Shown one piece after another: positions 1 through 9,319 of a DNA stretch of 64,000 nucleotides. A program made the position numbers and the translations under genes. The DNA is from Nematostella vectensis. Lineage: Eukaryota; Cnidaria; Anthozoa; Actiniaria; Edwardsiidae. Position 1 is the stretch's first letter, and each line of letters opens with the position of its first letter. The notes under the pieces are model-generated. The model was not told the DNA's origin. It did not search any database and saw nothing but the letters and a program-made list of their open reading frames with translations. The stretch covers positions 6,752,570 to 6,816,569 of the forward strand of contig NC_064038.1 of assembly GCF_932526225.1 (NCBI RefSeq). The letters are read 5' to 3'.

Positions 1-2142
1 CGTAGGATGCTAAGGAATGTCAAACATAGTTTATCAACTGGTCTTGCAATAACGCGTCCAAGTTTCTGTGTGGGATCTTGCACGCATTGTTTATCTGAGA
101 CTTTAGCGTTTTATTTTGCTCGCAGGCCATAATCAAAATTTTACCGAGGTAAAGCTAGCCACTGGATAAAAAATCCAACAAAAGCATGTGTTTTATCTCA
201 TACTTTTCAATTGTGAAACACTAAACATTAAAATTTTACCGAGGCGAGTGCCTCACTTGCCTCATGATGGATGCGGCCCTGGCTCGACTATATATGTCGA
301 GTTCGTCAATGGAGGATGTCGCCTGAAGTGACAAATTTTAGCTCAAGGGGGCACCTTTTCAACCATTCATAACGCAATCTCGACCTTTTCTTTGTCTAAA
401 CCAAACGCATTGCATCGTCTATTGTCACTGCAAACACAACGCTCTCATAACGGTTTTAATTTCAAGACATTTAAAGTGCCATCGGAATGAAATATAGCCA
501 GAAAGTAGCTAACCACACCCCGCCCCTTTCCTGAATCTTTTCTAACCAAACTGAAACGTCACAATTGCACCCTTCCTTAAAAATGCTACTTGCCTTGGCT
601 TTCCTGGACGACAGCTTGTGTGAGCTCTGCTAGTAGGCACTCAGCAAGAAATAGAGAAGCACTTGGAAAATCCTCCGTCATCTTTCTCGTTTGGTTCGGA
701 AGTCTGTTCCCTTTGACAGCTGCTTACACTGACTTGTTCGGACTTGATGATAGAACTACTACCTCTAGCAGGTGATTGGCTGCTGGGATGTACACCGGAA
801 TTCGCAAAGACGCAAAGAACAAGCGTAACTCTAACAAGTGCGACACATCTCTGTGGATAAGGAACGCGAGCACTAACTGGTATAGCTTTTGACCCCTGGA
901 GCGATATGTGACTTTAAATGGACGGCTTGTCTACTTGTTTCTAAAATAAAAACTGGGTCAAATCGACGTAAGAAATACAACCAATTAAATTACCGTTGCC
1001 GTGGTAACCCAGGTATAAAAAAACACGGAAATAAGTTTTAAGGGTTCCGTTCAATTGGACAGCGGGCTCAAACATGTGTTCGCGGATCTTCCCATAAGAA
1101 CAAACTTTGTTGGATCTGGTCCATTTTATGAATGCATAAGTCTTCAGCTCGAACCAACAATGTATTTTCCCATTATCAGTTTATCCAATCCAGTTGAAAT
1201 AAAGCAAAACTTCAATTTTACAAGTTAATTGATATATGAAAAAAGAAATCTAGACGACGGAAAAAAAGAAATCTAGAAGACGGAAGTAATGTTCTTATAA
1301 GACTTCTTCTCTATCCTTGACTGATCTCTAAGATCGAAGTTCTATCAGGGGCGGTCTGATTTAGCCAGCAAAATTGTTTTGATTTTGTTGTTCGTAAGAA
1401 ACTACTTGAATTTATTCATTGTATCTATTTGTTATAACGATTACAATTATAAGTTTTCATAAGAACATGGTAGAAATGCAGAGTTTAATGAACTTACGAG
1501 TTCCGCTATTTCCTAGTACTAGTTATGCTAACATAAGCTAAATTAGGGATATAACCTTCTGGGGTCATGAAAGCTCTCTTTCTTTCTTTCTTTTTTTCGA
1601 AGACTGAATTTCGTCGTCCCAAAACTGAATGGAATAGTAGTCAAAATTACTTATTATATTTCGCTTCATTTATTTCGATACAGTTTCTATTTATTTTCCG
1701 GAAAAAGTTACTAATTTTCGTTTCAGTGATGCGCTCGAACGATTAAGATAAACTTCCTGTCTTGGGTAACGCAATGTCACGCACTATGTCACGCTCGAAG
1801 TTGACAGTTGAAGTAGAGAGTTTTTCCATCAAATTTATACTTTCACTATCAAAGTACATGATGTCAAGTGATGTCATTTCTAAAATGAAGTTATCGCGTA
1901 ATAATATCAATATCATCAGTCATGAAGTACGAGTGTTTGTGGTTATCTTTATAAAACGTGTCAAACGTTCTATGTTTGAAGTTCCTAATCGACTTCCAAT
2001 GATGTAAGATACGATGTACGTTATGAAAGCAGATCATTTTCCATTGGCTGATTTGTGAAAATTATCGCAATATTTTCGATCGAAATTGGTAAATAACCGA
2101 TGATATGCCTAAAGTAAATAGTAAAATAAATGAGTAAATAAC
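1..2142. other. Gene-free left flank
   Basis: AT-rich sequence with no convincing coding region on either strand: open frames are short, lack domain character and show no splice-consistent extension. It contains short poly-A/T runs and a small local duplication around 1240-1285 (two copies of a segment containing AAATCTAGA followed by GACGG). Nothing else was recognised. Confidence 0.6.
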
Positions 2143-2350
2143 GGATAAGGTTTTGGCTAGCTACTAGGCTACAAGTAGGCTATTCGGATGGATAAGGTTT
2201 GGGCTAGCTACTAGGCTACAAGTAGGCTATTCGGATCGATAAGGTTTGGGCTAGCTACTAGGCAACAAGTAGGCTATTCGGATGGATAAGGTTTGGGCTA
2301 GCTACTAGGCAACAAGTAGGCTATTCGGATGGATAAGGTTTGGGCTAGCT
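2143..2350. repeat. 47-bp satellite array, left part
   Basis: About four and a half copies of a 47-bp unit containing GGGCTAGCTACTAGGC and CAAGTAGGCTATTCGGAT. The array stops abruptly inside a unit, after GGGCTAGCT, where the G-tract of the virus-like element starts. It resumes on the far side of the element, so the two parts were one array before the insertion. Confidence 0.95.
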
Positions 2351-2590
2351 GGGGGGGGGGGGGGGGGGGGGACTGGGGGGTTCAGTGAAACGGCCTGGGA
2401 GGCGCGGATCGCCCCTCCGGGCCTCCCAGCCCCGTCTCTATATATCAGGCAGATAATGCTTCACGTACATAAACAATCGGCAAAAGCTAATGTAGGCCAA
2501 ATAGATTTCGCGTACAATCAATTAGGGCTGCAGGTGTTTCGCGTGCATGAATTATTAATTAGGGCTGCATACATGAATAATTAGGGTGTA
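2351..2590. repeat. Left terminal inverted repeat
   Basis: Starts with 21 G, then ACT and six G, followed by about 200 bp that match the complement of the right end, including CAGTGAAACGGCCTGGGAGG and CTCTATATATCAGGCAG. CTGGGAGG and CCTCCCAG lie about 21 bases apart and could form a hairpin. Matching fades near 2590. Confidence 0.93.
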
Positions 2591-2752
2591 GGCCGGGCGC
2601 GTGCAAGCCCAAGGATTTGCGCGTACACGACTTTTTGGGGCAAATAGCGATGGGGCCGCGAAAACGGGGAGGGCCGCTAACCTACGGGGTGCGGAATGAC
2701 CGTTTTTCGGCCGTAAATCCAAATCCGCTGGCGTGGCGTTTAAACCTGAGTT

Positions 2753-3430
2753 CTACTCGAACGCCTCGCTCCCGAACTCCTCGCGAATTTTTCGCACTCT
2801 CTTTTTCGCCTTTTCGCGTGCCTTTAGGGAGGGCCCTTTCCCGCTTTTTTCATCACGCGGTGCGGGGCCGTGTCGGGCTCTGATAGCGTCCTTGAGCGTG
2901 TTGTATCTCTCTTGTTTCTGAAGTATTAGCCAAAACTCTTCGTCTGAGATACGCCCGTCTTGCAGAGCCTTAGAGACCAGCTCGCTGATCGAGTTTTTCT
3001 TACTCTCCGCTAAAACCACCGTGTCTTCGTGTTTAGCCACCTTGCTCGTAAGACCCCTAGAGACCGCCCCCGCGCCCGCGCCCACGACACCGACCAGCCC
3101 AGCGACCCCTGCCAGCTGAGCGCCGATCAGAGCCCCTATCCCACTCAAAGAGACTCCCAGCCCGGCGCTGGACAGCGCCCCTGCAGCGATGCCGGATGCC
3201 ACAGACACAGCATGGGTAACGGCGAAGGCGCGCTTATACTTCTTCCGCACCTGTCGGTAATGCGTTATCTCATTGTCTAGAGCCGCCTGAGTGTCACGTA
3301 TTACCTGGAGTCGGAAACTTTGCGCGTCGCTGCCGATGCCTGCCGGAGCGGTAGGCGTTTGCGGGGGGCAGACGCTGGGAAGCGGGGAGTATATGCCACC
3401 GCCGCTAACTGTCGCTGTTTGCCATGCTTG
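2753..3430 (-). CDS. Glycine-rich hydrophobic small protein
   Basis: I do not recognise the family. The N-terminal half is a long Gly/Ala/Val-rich hydrophobic stretch that could span or coat a membrane. The C-terminal half is hydrophilic, with an acidic segment (ISDEEFWLIL) and a strongly basic tail rich in Lys/Arg. The only start within the last 165 codons is a GTG at 3248-3250, but the frame stays open upstream to a TAA at 3431-3433 and contains no ATG. An ATG in another frame at 3423-3425 suggests a small indel near the 5' end, so the true start is uncertain. As the leftmost gene of the element it probably encodes a virion or membrane-associated component; that is inference. Confidence 0.6.
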   Translation of the reverse strand, partial: QAWQTATVSGGGIYSPLPSVCPPQTPTAPAGIGSDAQSFRLQVIRDTQAALDNEITHYRQVRKKYKRAFAVTHAVSVASGIAAGALSSAGLGVSLSGIGALIGAQLAGVAGLVGVVGAGAGAVSRGLTSKVAKHEDTVVLAESKKNSISELVSKALQDGRISDEEFWLILQKQERYNTLKDAIRARHGPAPRDEKSGKGPSLKAREKAKKRVRKIREEFGSEAFE

Positions 3431-3441
3431 TTATGTCGGAC

Positions 3442-4164
3442 CTAGGTTAGCTCTAATACGAGGCGAACAGGCTTATCCTTAAAGTCCACCCGTCTACCGC
3501 GGTCATCCCTGATCCATATTTGGATACTCGAGACAAACTCAGAGGAAGACGCTGCGACACAAACGGGGATGTCGGGCCCATAGACGACTTTTTCGTGCGG
3601 CCTCCCGCGGGTTTCTAGGCAAGCGAGAACGTTTGAAGGCTCGTCTAAGGCGAGGCACTGCGAGCGGTCTACGATGTCGCAGAAGATGTAGATGGCCTCT
3701 ATTTTCGGCAAAGTCACCTTAAGTGGGGGAGCCCCAAAGGGCAGTGCGAGGCCCCGCATACCCATCTGATCGTCTTTAGCCTCCAGGCCAAATAGTGCGC
3801 AAAGCGCGGCGTTCAGGAACACAATGCCACCGGACACGAGCACGATCTCTCCGGTGAGGGGATCCAGCTTCGCGGTCAGAATATCGCTCTTAGCGCGGTT
3901 GATCGTCTCCACGTTGGACTCGGCCGTGTGGTGCCCGGCTGGCAGAGTAGCGATGGGCGGGAGGGGGGCTATAGTCGTTATCTGATGTTCCTGCTCGATA
4001 TTATAACAGCTGTTAAACAGCGAGCACTGCCGGAGCGTCACGAAGCGTGGGCGCCTTATCGGCTGCTCGAAGAAGAGCGTCAGCTCGCCTCCGGTGAACA
4101 CAGCAAGTAGGAACCACCATTGTGTTGAACATAGCCCGCCTTCGTGTTTAGTAGGGTTGAGCAT
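3442..4164 (-). CDS. Minor capsid (penton-like) protein, candidate
   Basis: A protein of about 240 residues from the ATG at 4162-4164; the frame continues open to 4266 with another ATG. The first half has alternating hydrophobic strands (TLFFEQPI). The C-terminal third has the layout of minor capsid proteins of Polinton-like elements: a strand with IYIFCDIV, a Pro/Asp loop, then SSIQIWIRDDRG and a short closing strand rich in Val and Leu. No catalytic motif is visible. It lies divergent to the next gene, and the two proposed ATGs overlap in one CATG. The capsid role is inferred from pattern and context, since the element also carries a candidate major capsid gene and a packaging ATPase. Confidence 0.5.
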   Translation of the reverse strand: MLNPTKHEGGLCSTQWWFLLAVFTGGELTLFFEQPIRRPRFVTLRQCSLFNSCYNIEQEHQITTIAPLPPIATLPAGHHTAESNVETINRAKSDILTAKLDPLTGEIVLVSGGIVFLNAALCALFGLEAKDDQMGMRGLALPFGAPPLKVTLPKIEAIYIFCDIVDRSQCLALDEPSNVLACLETRGRPHEKVVYGPDIPVCVAASSSEFVSSIQIWIRDDRGRRVDFKDKPVRLVLELT

Positions 4165-5572
4165 GGATTGGGAAGGCTGGCAGATGCTGAACGAGGTTCC
4201 CCGAAAGAAGAAGGAGACGAAGAAGGCGGCAGTTGCGTCGGGAGCCTCTATAGCCGAACATATCAAACACGCTATAGCCGAACAAGCCGAAAAACCGGTT
4301 TCCCTAGGTTTCCCTAGGTCTCTGACCCTCGCGCAAAAGCTGCTCTACGCCGTGCCCGCGACCCCCGTAGAGAGCACGGCCTCAGACATCACCCCACTAC
4401 TCACGCAGCTGAAGATAAACGTGGCTGAGGACAAATCATTCACGACTAGGGTCCGAGACATATTGAAAGAGACAGTAGTCACGCACAAGTCCGCCAAGGA
4501 GTCTCGCCGGTGGCTATCGGAGCCTTCCTATGGGTACTGGCCACAGCAACTCAACTTTGCGGTCTGGTGCGCAACCGCCGGATGTGGGGTGTCCCTAACT
4601 GACCCCACTTTCGCCACGCTCCCCTCTGTCATCAGGGAATTTCTAAGGTTTCACGTCTACTTTACCACCCGGAGGATACTCTACGAGCTCGGCGCCCCCC
4701 TGCCTGGCGACAGCCCTTTCACGCAAAAAGGTAACCCCTACAAGAAGGCCGCCTTCGAGCGTCTATGTATAGAGTTCGGTTTGCCGCGTAAGCCGGACTT
4801 CCGATGGAAAGGCGGGCGGAACCACGGGCTAGGCGACGTGTTTGTGTTCTACCCGGGGGAGGGGTATCGCAACGTGCACGTGATCCGTGGCTACGACACG
4901 GCGGCGGACGAGTACCCGAGCCACCTCAATCTGTTTAGGGACGAAGGTGGGACGTACAATAGTGGGACGCAGGTGGGTTACATACGCAACGACGACCACG
5001 GGGGCGTGCAATATAGCTGGTTTGCGCCTCCCAAAGGCGAGGGGCTGACAAAAGCAGGGCTAGGAAGACTCGACCGCTCGGTCGAGGCGTTCGTCTACAC
5101 AGTGCTTGGCGCGCAGGTAAACGTCCGTTCCTCCATCGCAGGGGCCGGTGGGCCGGCCATGGAGGCACAGGCGGAGTTCACGGAGCTGCTCGAAGACGCG
5201 ATCATAGAAAACGACATCGCTCAAAGCGTGCAAAGGTACCAGTTAGCCGTGCAGGAGGACAAGGTGAGACTGAGTCTTGCGGTTGCACCAGGAGTGTGGC
5301 TGATGCCGAGCGATCTGGTGATAAACACGCAAAGCGCCGTGGACTACAACAATAAGCTGCAGAAAGCCACGGACTCCATGACGCTCGGCGCAAACGCGAT
5401 CAACACCGAGACAAAGACAGTCGGTGCTCATAAAATGGCCGGTGGGCATCCTAGGGTGCAACACGGGATCGACCGCGTGCCGTCCCGGCGGCAAAGCGCC
5501 CCTGCGAAAGTGCACGCAGAGGGCGCGGCCCCTGCTCCCGCTGCGCATAGCATGTCGGGCAAAAAAGAGTGA
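4163..5572 (+). CDS. Conserved-looking 469-residue protein of unknown function
   Basis: A single intact frame starting at the ATG in GCATGGATT; an in-frame GTG at 4094 is a less likely start. A basic N-terminus (RKKKETKKAA) precedes a mostly soluble, aromatic-rich core (YGYWPQQLNF around residue 123) with Gly/Asp-rich loops. The last 70 residues are Ala/Pro/basic and low in complexity. There is no transmembrane helix and no catalytic motif I can name. It ends about 50 bp before the end of the convergent coiled-coil gene. It is likely a structural or virion protein because of its size and its place among capsid-type genes, but that is inference. Confidence 0.7.
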   Translation: MDWEGWQMLNEVPRKKKETKKAAVASGASIAEHIKHAIAEQAEKPVSLGFPRSLTLAQKLLYAVPATPVESTASDITPLLTQLKINVAEDKSFTTRVRDILKETVVTHKSAKESRRWLSEPSYGYWPQQLNFAVWCATAGCGVSLTDPTFATLPSVIREFLRFHVYFTTRRILYELGAPLPGDSPFTQKGNPYKKAAFERLCIEFGLPRKPDFRWKGGRNHGLGDVFVFYPGEGYRNVHVIRGYDTAADEYPSHLNLFRDEGGTYNSGTQVGYIRNDDHGGVQYSWFAPPKGEGLTKAGLGRLDRSVEAFVYTVLGAQVNVRSSIAGAGGPAMEAQAEFTELLEDAIIENDIAQSVQRYQLAVQEDKVRLSLAVAPGVWLMPSDLVINTQSAVDYNNKLQKATDSMTLGANAINTETKTVGAHKMAGGHPRVQHGIDRVPSRRQSAPAKVHAEGAAPAPAAHSMSGKKE

Positions 5573-5623
5573 CCACACCGCCCTCAAGGCGGGGTTGTCG
5601 GCACTCGCGGTGGCCGCGGCGTA

Positions 5624-6592
5624 TTACTTGTTCCGATGACTGCTTTGCATTTGACGAACCAAGAACGCGGCTACGGCTAGAATGAGCAGCCACGCATTTT
5701 CGCCAAGGAATCTCACCGCTTCCCCTGCAGCCTTAAACACAAAGTTCGCGATGCTGCCTACTAGCCCGGGGAAAAGCTCGCCCAGCTTTTTCCCGATGGC
5801 CTTAAGCCCGTTACCGACCCCTCTGGCCACGGAGGAGAGCGACTTGCAGAGCGACGTCACAATGGCCGCGATCGTCGTCGCTACGGCCAACCCGATAGCG
5901 GTGACGGTAAAGCCGTACTTTTTGAAGATGGCTTTGATGCGCTCTCTTAGCGGCTTTTGGTTCTCGAGCTCTGGGTTTTCGCGTTCTAGTTCGTCAATCT
6001 CGGACAGCCTCTCCTCGTTGCGCTCACGGGCCTCTTGGCGGCGACTCTCCGACGTGTTAGGGTCGTCGATGGTCTCCCTGTCTGCGGCTACCACCCCTTG
6101 CATCTCTTGGACTCGTTCTGTGTTCTCCTGGATGACCGCGTCTACCTCTGCCACGGGCCCCATCGCCAGCTTCAAGCCACTCAGCTTTGCAACGTCCTGT
6201 CGGACGCCCCCGTCCTCGTTGAACAGCTTTCTTGGTTTAGTCCAACCTCCGTTTTTGAGGTCGCGAACATGTATTAGCGTCTTTCCCCTCCAGTCTGACT
6301 GGAACCGTATCAGATTCTCGTTAAGGTCTGGGTATTCCTTCCTGAGGGACAGGAGACCGAGTCTTGTCGCCGCATCCCCTGTGGTGAACGAGGTTTCAGC
6401 GCTTGCCGTTCCGGCGGTTCGCGTTGCCATGCTATGCGCAGCATGCATACGCGATGACGTGCTCGTCATTGGGATCGACTCTCCATCGTCGGGGTCAAAC
6501 GGGATAAGGGGCGTCGTCTCGTCGTCCCCCGCCCCGCGATCGGCGGACGCACCCGGCAAGGTATCGTCAATGTCAACGTCAACATCACCCAT
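5624..6592 (-). CDS. Coiled-coil membrane protein, 322 residues
   Basis: Starts at an ATG at 6590-6592 with an acidic N-terminus (GDVDVDIDDT) and a low-complexity Ser/Thr region to about residue 75. A charged heptad-like segment follows at about 150-215 (ERLSEIDELERENPELENQ), predicting a coiled coil. There are then two hydrophobic segments, one around GFTVTAIGLAVATTIAAIV and one at the C-terminus (WLLILAVAAFLV), with a Gly/Lys amphipathic stretch between them. This architecture suggests a membrane-remodelling or virion membrane protein. The gene is divergent from the capsid-like gene at 6706, and the 113-bp gap between them is probably a shared promoter. Family assignment is uncertain. Confidence 0.7.
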   Translation of the reverse strand: MGDVDVDIDDTLPGASADRGAGDDETTPLIPFDPDDGESIPMTSTSSRMHAAHSMATRTAGTASAETSFTTGDAATRLGLLSLRKEYPDLNENLIRFQSDWRGKTLIHVRDLKNGGWTKPRKLFNEDGGVRQDVAKLSGLKLAMGPVAEVDAVIQENTERVQEMQGVVAADRETIDDPNTSESRRQEARERNEERLSEIDELERENPELENQKPLRERIKAIFKKYGFTVTAIGLAVATTIAAIVTSLCKSLSSVARGVGNGLKAIGKKLGELFPGLVGSIANFVFKAAGEAVRFLGENAWLLILAVAAFLVRQMQSSHRNK

Positions 6593-6705
6593 GATGCGTG
6601 CGCATAACTCGTGCTATGCTATATTAGACATGTCTAACAGTCCGCACCATAGCCACGCGACTTCGTACTTTATGTGCATATAGTACATGTGCGCGCACAC
6701 ATACG
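6593..6705. promoter_or_regulatory. Divergent promoter region with two palindromes
   Basis: A 113-bp gap between two divergent genes. It contains a perfect 14-bp palindrome TTAGACATGTCTAA (6624-6637), preceded by a TATATT, and a 12-bp palindrome TGTGCGCGCACA (6688-6699) just before the ATG of the capsid-like gene. A shared regulatory role is inferred from position and symmetry. Confidence 0.45.
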
Positions 6706-7971
6706 ATGTCAGTCAGCGATAAACTTAACCCCCAACGAACACCCAGAATTCCTCTGGGGTTGAAAGCCGAGAGAACTGTTCACCGGGTCACTCTCAACCC
6801 GTCGACGGCCTCCCCAGGCGAGACGCTATATGTGGCGGTCCCAAAGCTATCGGAAGGCGTCACGATCGTGCCTGGCTCCTTGAGGGTCGGTCTCGATCTC
6901 TCCGTCTCAGGCCATGCGAATACTACCGTCGTGAACAACGTCGGCCGAAATCTCGTGAGCCGCCTGAAAATCACGTTTGCAGGAGAAACGCTCCAGGACA
7001 CCAACCGCTACGACGTCTTCAAGACGTACGCGGAGCTTTACCTGTCCAAGGTCGAGAGAGAGGACCGCCTGGAGCAGGGCATACAGTCAGAAAACATGCG
7101 CAAGCTTCGCTCCAAGGCTGGCGATAAAGCGACCAGTAACGCCAAGGAGGTGGCTCTAAACGCCGCCCACGGGGCGAGGTACACCATCCCGCTAGACCAT
7201 TCTCTGCTGACGGACCACGGCGTGCTTTACCCAAGGGTGCTCTCCGAGGCGTTGCTCTTCGAGATCACGTTCGCAGCGGTTGACCAGGTAGTAGTCGGAA
7301 GCGATGCCACCAAATTATCCTATGGCATCAAAAATCTAGAGCTGGAATACGAAAGCCTGAGGGACGACAACCTCGCCCGGTCTGCAGTCGCCGCCTACCA
7401 AAACGGCACAACCTTCTTCTACGAGCAAGTGAACCTCCACAAGACCTTCGTGATTAGCAAAGGGACGGACAGCATAATCAACGAGAGTGTCAACCTGCCG
7501 CGAAGGTCTATGAGTGGTCTGTTGCTCCTCTTTGTGGAGCCATACACGGCAGGGACTCGCGACTCTGAGAAGTTCGTGTACCCCGACATCAAGAGCGTTC
7601 GCGTTACAATCGACGACATGCCAAACAAGGTCTTCAGCCAGGGCCTGCGCCCCACGGATTTCTGGAGAGAGGCGAAAAGGCGGTTCGTCCGCCCCTCCCC
7701 GGGGGAGCACAGCGGAGCGCCCGCCACCCCGGCGATCGGCCCCGAGTCGTTCTATGGCGATAACAAGTTTGCTCTGTGGATCGAACTTCGAACGACGGAC
7801 GACAGTGCTATCCATGGGGGTGGTCTCCGATTGGTCAATACCCGCGACGGTGTGCACCTCGAGATAAAACGCACGGCACGCGGCTCGGGTAACGTAAACT
7901 GTCACGTGTTTGTGGTGGCCGACGCCCAAATGAACCTTATGAACGGACAGCTAGAGTCCATACAATACTGA
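6706..7971 (+). CDS. Major capsid protein candidate (double jelly-roll type)
   Basis: An intact 421-residue protein with no signal peptide, helix-rich membrane region or catalytic motif. It is dominated by short hydrophobic strands separated by polar, Gly/Asp/Pro loops, as expected of a beta-sandwich capsid protein. Recognisable blocks include VSRLKITFAGETLQDTNRYD (about 85-104), NLPRRSMSGLLLLFVEPY (about 264-281) and FALWIELRT (about 351-359). The length is close to the smallest double jelly-roll capsid proteins, such as PRD1 P3. The packaging ATPase gene follows 19 bp downstream, a pairing common in Polintons and related viruses. I rate the capsid role as probable from composition and neighbourhood; structure prediction would settle it. 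Confidence 0.62.
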   Translation: MSVSDKLNPQRTPRIPLGLKAERTVHRVTLNPSTASPGETLYVAVPKLSEGVTIVPGSLRVGLDLSVSGHANTTVVNNVGRNLVSRLKITFAGETLQDTNRYDVFKTYAELYLSKVEREDRLEQGIQSENMRKLRSKAGDKATSNAKEVALNAAHGARYTIPLDHSLLTDHGVLYPRVLSEALLFEITFAAVDQVVVGSDATKLSYGIKNLELEYESLRDDNLARSAVAAYQNGTTFFYEQVNLHKTFVISKGTDSIINESVNLPRRSMSGLLLLFVEPYTAGTRDSEKFVYPDIKSVRVTIDDMPNKVFSQGLRPTDFWREAKRRFVRPSPGEHSGAPATPAIGPESFYGDNKFALWIELRTTDDSAIHGGGLRLVNTRDGVHLEIKRTARGSGNVNCHVFVVADAQMNLMNGQLESIQY

Positions 7972-7990
7972 GCACATACGCCGGAGCGGT

Positions 7991-8593
7991 ATGGACCCGG
8001 AAAACGTCCCATTTAACGCTCTCATCGTGGGCCCGACGTCATGCGGGAAGACCCAATTCGTAGTGGACCGGCTGCGTGGCCCTTTCCGGGGCAAGTTTGA
8101 CTACATCGTACTCATGTGCCCTACCTTTGTCTACAACAAAACATACGACGGCTTCGGCGAGGGCGACAATCGTCTGTTTGTCATCGCACATGAGGCGAGT
8201 CAGATCGACATACTGCTGAGGTTTGTCTCCGCTCTCTTTGAAGGCACTAATACGCTAATCATACTCGACGACTGTGCGGCTTCGAAAGACGTAAAGAGGC
8301 GCTATGACCAGCTCGTCAACTTGGCGTTCAGCGCGCGCCACGTGGGTATTAGCGTGTAGGTGATCACGCAGCAGCTCACCAGCATCACGAAGCCGTTCCG
8401 CGAGAACATCGCGGCCCTGGTGTTCTTCTATACCCCGAGCAAGGCGGACATGAAAGCTATCCTGCATGACTACGGCGCGGAGCTCTCAGAAGAGAAGATG
8501 AAAGAGTACATGAAGGCCCTCAAGACGAAAAAGTTCTCGGAGTTAGAGTTTTGCTTGCGTCACCCTTATACCATCGCCCTAGTTGAACGGTAA
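7991..8593 (+). pseudogene. FtsK/HerA-type genome-packaging ATPase, interrupted by TAG
   Basis: In DJR-capsid viruses the A32-like ATPase pumps DNA into the capsid. The Walker A motif GPTSCGKT is at residues 14-21 and a Walker B LIILDD at 89-94. The polar motif ITQQ that follows in this family lies downstream of an in-frame TAG at 8357-8359. The frame then stays open to a TAA at 8591-8593, so the total span (about 200 codons) fits a small complete family member. The stop separates the catalytic core from the last third, so this copy is probably inactive unless the codon is read through. The gene starts within the last base of a 13-bp repeated motif and follows the capsid-like gene closely. 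Confidence 0.8.
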
Positions 8594-8617
8594 CCATCGC
8601 CCTAGGGCATAACGTAT

Positions 8618-9250
8618 ATGCACCTTAGCCACGGCATGATGAGCGACGAATACTTTGAGAGTCTTCTTGAGGGGGACGCCGCAGGCCTCCCGGCCGTCGA
8701 GTCGTTGGACTGCTCGACGCATCCTGCCGGGACGGCAACCGGAGGTGAGCAAACTGAGATAGCAGACGCGAGGGAGAAACTCGCGATTCTTGTAGCCTCG
8801 GGGAAGTCGAGAGAAATGGTAGGCAAGGCCCTGACTCACGACGGCGTCAAACGCATAAGCGCCGAGGAGGTGAGGAAGTACGAGAGGCGATACGAGACCG
8901 CTATAGCCAGCCGGACTACAGACGCCCTGGCAGACAGCTTTCTGAAGCTTACGACCAAGCTAGTAGGCATGGCGCTGCCGATAGACAGTGTGGTCGATCT
9001 TCACAATGACCTAGTGTCCGACTACATCGTCAACAACGAGCTCCGCACATTGTGCGGAAGCCTGGCTCTACGCTGCGGTCGTTTGATGGCTTTAGCCGCC
9101 GGGGCGTTACACATAGCACGCCATGTGAACACCGCCGGAACGGCAAGCGCTGACACGCGGTGTCAACAAGAGGTAGCAGCCGCGGAATCGCCTGCGGTTT
9201 GCCTGCCGGAACGGCACACGGACAGTGGCGAGTCTGCCATCCCAGAGTAG
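8618..9250 (+). CDS. Unknown 210-residue protein
   Basis: Intact frame from an ATG. The N-terminus is acidic (MSDEYFESLLEGD), the middle is predicted largely alpha-helical and charged, with EEVRKYERRYE at about 88-98, and an Ala/Leu helix (LMALAAGALHIA) lies near residue 158. The tail is low in complexity. No motif I can name. Position between the ATPase and a membrane-protein gene suggests a late structural or assembly protein, without direct support. Confidence 0.6.
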   Translation: MHLSHGMMSDEYFESLLEGDAAGLPAVESLDCSTHPAGTATGGEQTEIADAREKLAILVASGKSREMVGKALTHDGVKRISAEEVRKYERRYETAIASRTTDALADSFLKLTTKLVGMALPIDSVVDLHNDLVSDYIVNNELRTLCGSLALRCGRLMALAAGALHIARHVNTAGTASADTRCQQEVAAAESPAVCLPERHTDSGESAIPE

Positions 9251-9319
9251 ACGTTCATTTGAAAGCTCGCCACTTCTTCTACCACTTGGTACCAAGTAGT
9301 TGACGCTGCGTGTGTGTTG

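Noticed and set aside
590-2007. Short plus-strand frames in the left flank
   Set aside because: Under 90 codons, low complexity or no recognisable features, no splice-consistent partners.
5682-6683. 333-codon plus-strand open frame
   Set aside because: It is the antisense of the coiled-coil membrane gene, Ser-rich as typical of a shadow frame in GC-rich DNA, with no domain of its own.
7336-7929. 197-codon minus-strand open frame
   Set aside because: Antisense to the capsid-like gene; the capsid-like frame has better composition and context.
9314-9319. GTG start two codons upstream of the membrane-protein gene
   Set aside because: An ATG at 9320 in the same frame is the more likely start in a eukaryotic host.
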